A stretch of DNA of 10,020 bases, taken from Porphyrobacter sp. (GTDB lineage Bacteria > Pseudomonadota > Alphaproteobacteria > Sphingomonadales > Sphingomonadaceae). Positions 6,648 to 10,020 of the stretch are shown here, piece by piece. Both the position numbers and the translations under genes were made by a program. Where the stretch lies: contig JAKFWB010000557.1 in assembly GCA_021732945.1 (NCBI GenBank), forward strand, positions 1 through 10,020. The letters are read 5' to 3'. Positions within the stretch are counted from its first letter, which is position 1. The number at the start of each line of letters is the position of its first letter. The notes beneath the pieces were generated by a model. That model saw nothing but the letters and a program-made list of their open reading frames with translations. It was not told the origin of the DNA and searched no databases.

Positions 6648-8858
6648 GTGATCAATTTTCGTCCGGCGGGTAATTCCGCCATTCGCTTCACCGCGCGCGG
6701 CGCGCCCGCCTTGGCGGCGAGCCTCGCTCTTGGTCTGGGCGTCGCTCCGGCTGCCCATGCCGAAGAGCCGGTCGATGCGGAGCAGCGCAAGCCCCCCACC
6801 ATTGTCGTCACCGGCGAAAAGAACGACGCGGCCGCGCTCGACCGGATCGTCACCCCGATCCTTGATACCCCGCAGGCGATCAGCATCGTCACCAAGGAAG
6901 ACTTGGAAGATCGCGGGATCAACAATCTCAATGATGCCTTGCGCAATGTCGCCGGGATCAGCGTTGGCGCGGGCGAGACCAGTTTTCAGGGCAATAATGC
7001 CAGCCTGCGCGGCTTCACCACGCGCAACGACCTGTTTGTCGATAACATCCGCGACTACGGCTATTACTACCGTGACGCGTTTGATGACGAAGCGATCGAG
7101 GTGCTCAAGGGCCCGTCATCGTTCCTGTTCGGGCGCGGGTCGACCGGGGGGGTGATCCACCGGGTCAGCAAAAAGCCCAAGGGAGATACCTTCGCGCGGG
7201 CCGATGTGCAGATCGGGCTGGATGATTCGCGGCGGATCGCCGGTGATGTCAACCTTGCGGGCATTGCAGGCCAGAACAGCGCGTTCCGGCTCAACGCCTT
7301 CTATCACGAATCCGCCGTAGAAGGCCGCGACTTTGGTCGCAGTGAGCGGTGGGGTGTCGCGCCCAAGATCGCCTTTGGTCTGGGCGAGCAGACCACGGTG
7401 CAACTGAGCTATGTCCACCAGACCGAACGCAACCGGCCCGATTATGGCATTCCCTGGTTCCCGGGCCGGTTCGCGAACCCCGGTGCCCCGGCAGCGGTTG
7501 ATCCATCGAACTATTACGGGTTCACCAATGATTTCCTGAACACCGACGCCAACATCGTCACGCTGAAGCTGGACCACAGCTTTTCGCAAAGCCTGCAACT
7601 GCGCAGTCAGACCCGCTATTCGTATAACAAGCGCGCGTTCCGCTATAGCGAAGCGATCATCCCAGCGGCGACGCCGCAGGGCACGTCGCTTGATCAGATC
7701 ACCGTATCGCGCAACCTGTTTCAGGGCTTTTCGACCGACGAGTTCTTTCAGAACCAGACGGACTTCAAAGCCGATTTCGACACGGGGCCGCTGCGCCATG
7801 TGCTGATTTTCGGCGGAGAACTCAGCCTTGAAAACCCGACCACCACCTACATCACCAATGTCAATGTTCCCTCGACCTCGCTGACGGACCCAGAGGTTAT
7901 CTTCTACGACAGCGCGCCCAACAGCTTTGTGCGGCTGCGCGCGCGGTCGCGGTCGACCGGGTTCGGGCTGTTTGCGATCGATACGATCGAAATCGGCGAG
8001 CGCTGGCGGGCGATTGTCGGCCTCAGGTGGGACAGCTTCAACACCCGTTTCAACAGCGCCGGGTTCAATCAGGCGGGCACGCAGACGGATACCGCGGTTG
8101 ACCGCACAGACCGCAACCTCAGCTATCGCGGGGCGCTGGTGTACAAGCCCAGCGAGAATGGCAGCATTTATGCAGGCTACGCCAACAGCTTCAACCCTTC
8201 GGGAGAGGGGATTGAATCGCTGATTTCCGCCGGGCGCAGCGTGGCGCAGGCGAATATCAATCTCGATCCGGAAACCAGTTTCTCGGTTGAGCTCGGCACC
8301 AAGTGGAACCTGTTTGGTGACCGTGTGCTGCTGTCAGCCTCGATCTTCCGGATCGAGAAGGATCAGGTGCGCGTGCCCGATCCCGCTTTTCCGGGCTTCA
8401 ACACGCTTGGCGGCAAGCAGCGGGTCGATGGGGCCGAGATCGAGTTCAACGGCGAAATCCTGCCCGGTTGGAGCGTGCGCGGCTCTTACGCATTTCTTGA
8501 CAGCCAGACGCTGGAATCCTCGCCCGCCGGGCCGATTGTGGGCCAGCCGCTGTTGCTGACGGCGCGGCATATGGGCACCTTTGCCACCAGTTATGACGTC
8601 ACTGACCGGCTCAATGTCGGAGCGAACGTCATCTCCACCGGTCGGCGGCTGGGGCAGAATACGCCGGGATCGTTTCTGATTGCGCCTGCCTTCACGATTG
8701 TCGATCTCAGCGCCAAGTTCCAGATCGCCGATGGCGTGATCGCGCGGCTGGTGGTCAATAACCTGTTCGACGCGGTCTATTTCGAACAGCTCCACCCGGT
8801 CCACGTGATCCCCGGCGCGCGCCGCACCGCGCTTGCGTCGCTCCAATGGTCGTTCTAG
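6648..8858 (+). CDS. TonB-dependent catecholate-type siderophore receptor (Fiu/PiuA-like)
   Basis: The 736-residue product is an outer-membrane ferric-siderophore receptor driven by TonB. Residues 1-38 form a long signal peptide (hydrophobic ALAASLALGLG, cleavage after AHA). TIVVTG at 51-56 is a TonB-box-like segment. The plug covers about 65-175, with TPQAISIVT, LRGF (120-123) and IEVLKGPSSFLFGRGSTGGV followed by VSKKP, typical of the siderophore-receptor family. The barrel ends in ASLQWSF. Length is close to E. coli Fiu, and the gene is followed 31 nt later by piuC, as fiu is by ybiX, which supports a catecholate or related iron chelate as ligand. The start is a GTG at 6648: an in-frame stop lies at 6594, the nearest ATG (6635) is out of frame, and a G-rich ribosome-binding stretch precedes it. 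The exact siderophore is not deducible. Confidence 0.92.
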   Translation: MINFRPAGNSAIRFTARGAPALAASLALGLGVAPAAHAEEPVDAEQRKPPTIVVTGEKNDAAALDRIVTPILDTPQAISIVTKEDLEDRGINNLNDALRNVAGISVGAGETSFQGNNASLRGFTTRNDLFVDNIRDYGYYYRDAFDDEAIEVLKGPSSFLFGRGSTGGVIHRVSKKPKGDTFARADVQIGLDDSRRIAGDVNLAGIAGQNSAFRLNAFYHESAVEGRDFGRSERWGVAPKIAFGLGEQTTVQLSYVHQTERNRPDYGIPWFPGRFANPGAPAAVDPSNYYGFTNDFLNTDANIVTLKLDHSFSQSLQLRSQTRYSYNKRAFRYSEAIIPAATPQGTSLDQITVSRNLFQGFSTDEFFQNQTDFKADFDTGPLRHVLIFGGELSLENPTTTYITNVNVPSTSLTDPEVIFYDSAPNSFVRLRARSRSTGFGLFAIDTIEIGERWRAIVGLRWDSFNTRFNSAGFNQAGTQTDTAVDRTDRNLSYRGALVYKPSENGSIYAGYANSFNPSGEGIESLISAGRSVAQANINLDPETSFSVELGTKWNLFGDRVLLSASIFRIEKDQVRVPDPAFPGFNTLGGKQRVDGAEIEFNGEILPGWSVRGSYAFLDSQTLESSPAGPIVGQPLLLTARHMGTFATSYDVTDRLNVGANVISTGRRLGQNTPGSFLIAPAFTIVDLSAKFQIADGVIARLVVNNLFDAVYFEQLHPVHVIPGARRTALASLQWSF

Positions 8859-8889
8859 CCCCGCTGACCTAGGCAAAGAGGGGGCATAG

Positions 8890-9561
8890 ATGCTGCATAT
8901 TCCCGGAGTGCTGGATGCAGCCGCGCTGGCGCAGGTGCATGGGCTGCTGGGCCGGGCCGGGTGGATCGATGGCCGCGCCACCGCCGGGCACCTGTCGGCC
9001 ACGGTCAAAGACAATCGCCAGCTGGACGAGGATGATCCGATCGCCTTGCAGGCTGGCGCTGTGGTAATGGACGCGCTGGCGCGCCACCCCCTGTTTGCTG
9101 CCAGTGCCTTGGCAACCTGCATCAGCGCGCCGCTGTTCAACCGCTATGAAGGCGGGGCGACCTATGGCGACCACATCGACGGGGCGATCCGGCCTTTGAC
9201 CAAAGGACGGATGCGCGCCGATCTTTCAGCGACGCTCTTCCTCAGCGATCCCGCCAGCTATGACGGGGGCGAGTTGCTGATCGCAGGCCCCGGCGGCGAA
9301 CATGCGGTGAAACTTCCGGCCGGGGACATGATCCTTTACGCCTCGGGCGCGCGCCACCGGGTCACCCCGGTCACACAAGGACGGCGCGATGCGGCGGTGC
9401 TGTGGATCCAGAGCCTGGTGCGCAGCGCGCAGCAACGCGACATGCTGTTCGAACTCGACGGCACAATCCAGAACCTGCGCGCCGCCAATGCGCCCGATGC
9501 GGACGTGCTGGCGCTGACGGGGTTGTATCACAATCTGCTGCGGTTGTGGTCTGAACCTTAG
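8890..9561 (+). CDS. piuC: PKHD-type Fe(II)/2-oxoglutarate hydroxylase PiuC/YbiX
   Basis: The 223-residue protein matches the PiuC/YbiX family in length and sequence almost end to end. It has the prolyl-4-hydroxylase-like double-stranded beta-helix. The iron ligands are visible as His95 and Asp97 in YGDHIDGA and His156 in GARHRVTPV, with the 2-oxoglutarate-binding Arg166 ten residues later, the same spacing as in YbiX. Other family marks are [41 protein letters not shown] and the C-terminal [11 protein letters not shown]. The substrate of this family is not firmly established, but it recurs next to catecholate siderophore receptors and is linked to iron uptake. Here it follows the receptor stop by 31 nt, with an AGAGGGGG ribosome-binding stretch about 5 nt before ATG, so the two are probably one operon. 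No signal peptide is present, so it acts in the cytoplasm. Confidence 0.95.
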   Translation: MLHIPGVLDAAALAQVHGLLGRAGWIDGRATAGHLSATVKDNRQLDEDDPIALQAGAVVMDALARHPLFAASALATCISAPLFNRYEGGATYGDHIDGAIRPLTKGRMRADLSATLFLSDPASYDGGELLIAGPGGEHAVKLPAGDMILYASGARHRVTPVTQGRRDAAVLWIQSLVRSAQQRDMLFELDGTIQNLRAANAPDADVLALTGLYHNLLRLWSEP

Positions 9562-9600
9562 CGGGTCGCCGATCTTCGCGAGGAGGCGGACGCCGCAGCT

Positions 9601-9658
9601 CATTCCGCGATAACGCAGCAGAGCCCGCCGCGCGCTTTGGAAATTCCGCCATGGCGGC
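9601..9658 (+). repeat. Direct repeat, right copy (B), upstream of the EEP-family gene
   Basis: This is the partner of 3537-3596, in the same orientation and about 6.06 kb away. It lies between the piuC stop and the EEP-family start and ends in the palindrome CCGCCATGGCGG (9648-9659, one base beyond the aligned block), which copy A has only in broken form. Weaker similarity runs left to about 9580, where the - strand reads MSCGVRLL against MSYGARVL of the Cld-family protein and then diverges. It may therefore carry a relic of that gene's start. Confidence 0.75.
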
Positions 9659-9670
9659 TATCCCCGCCCC

Positions 9671-10020
9671 ATGACCGAACCGCCTGCCCCCATCATCAAA
9701 CTGGCGAGCTACAACATCCACAAGGGCGTGGGCACGGATCGCAAGCGTGATCCGGCGCGCATCCTCAAGGTGCTGGCCGAGGTGAATGCCGATATCGTCT
9801 GCCTGCAAGAGGCGGACCTGCGCTTCGGCACCCGCGCCTCGGTGCTCCCGCGCTTCATGATCGAGAGCCACAGCGATTACGTTCCTGTGCCACTTGATGT
9901 GCAGCACGATTCGATGGGCTGGCACGGCAATGCGATCCTCGTGCGGCGCGGGATTGTGGTGGAGAGCCACGACATAATCCACATCCCCTGCCTCGAACCG
10001 CGCGGCGTGGTGACCGCGAC
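9671..10020 (+). CDS. Endonuclease/exonuclease/phosphatase (EEP) family hydrolase, N-terminal part
   Basis: The frame opens at ATG 9671 and is still open after 116 codons at the window edge, so only the N-terminal part is seen. EEP proteins are Mg-dependent phosphodiester or phosphomonoester hydrolases. Visible motifs are LASYNIHKG with Asn15, ADIVCLQEAD with the metal-binding Glu47, HGNAILVRR (85-93) and EPRGVV (109-114), in the order and spacing of the family. NIHKG and HGNA recall E. coli YbhP and related small stand-alone members more than DNA-repair exonuclease III. No signal peptide is seen. There is no clear Shine-Dalgarno. A seven-codon frame (9651-9674) overlaps the start as ATGA and might couple translation. 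The promoter is unknown; repeat copy B lies immediately upstream. Confidence 0.88.
   Translation, partial: MTEPPAPIIKLASYNIHKGVGTDRKRDPARILKVLAEVNADIVCLQEADLRFGTRASVLPRFMIESHSDYVPVPLDVQHDSMGWHGNAILVRRGIVVESHDIIHIPCLEPRGVVTA

Noticed and set aside
7116-7799. Open frame of 227 codons on the - strand opposite the siderophore receptor
   Set aside because: Fully inside a gene with clear family motifs; no domain or ribosome binding site supports it.
9226-9603. A 125-codon - strand frame beginning MSCGVRLL as a second Cld-family gene
   Set aside because: Only the first eight codons resemble the Cld-family protein; the remainder is antisense to piuC and lacks family motifs.
3537-9658. Composite transposon or integrative element with the repeats as ends
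   Set aside because: No transposase, integrase, tRNA gene or inverted-repeat ends are seen, and the repeats look like a gene upstream region rather than an insertion sequence.

Overview
The window looks like chromosomal DNA of a GC-rich alphaproteobacterium, most likely a sphingomonad of the Erythrobacteraceae type. This is inferred from codon usage, the PutA sequence, the abundance of TonB-dependent receptors and the GC-rich hairpins without U-tracts. No phage, transposase, CRISPR, tRNA or rRNA sequence is visible.

Layout. (1) Positions 1-2934, + strand: nearly all of a bifunctional proline dehydrogenase / P5C dehydrogenase (putA). Its 5' end lies outside the window, and an in-frame TAG sits at 7-9 inside what looks like conserved PutA sequence. 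(2) 2935-2978: a 44-nt convergent gap filled by a C-rich/G-rich hairpin that overlaps a G-quadruplex motif. (3) 2979-3539, - strand: a short chlorite-dismutase-family heme protein. (4) 3663-6284, - strand: a TonB-dependent receptor of unknown substrate, with a 12-bp hairpin just after its stop. (5) 6285-6647: a 363-nt divergent promoter region. (6) 6648-9561, + strand: a two-gene operon of a Fiu/PiuA-like catecholate siderophore receptor and the PiuC/YbiX Fe(II)/2-oxoglutarate hydroxylase, an arrangement also found in E. coli (fiu-ybiX). (7) 9671 to the edge, + strand: the first 116 codons of an endonuclease/exonuclease/phosphatase (EEP) family hydrolase.

How the parts may work together. The two divergent receptors plus PiuC form an outer-membrane nutrient/iron uptake block of about 6 kb. 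The block is bracketed by two diverged direct copies of a sequence of about 60 bp (3537-3596 and 9601-9658; 50 of 58 aligned positions identical by eye). The left copy is the upstream region of the chlorite-dismutase-family gene and its match continues, more weakly, into that gene's first seven codons. The right copy, in front of the EEP gene, carries what looks like a relic of the same start. The simplest reading is that the uptake block was inserted at, or duplicated around, an older divergent junction between the Cld-family gene and the EEP gene. This is inference and can be tested by synteny. No completely novel system is evident; the bracketing repeat and the putA stop codon most deserve checking.
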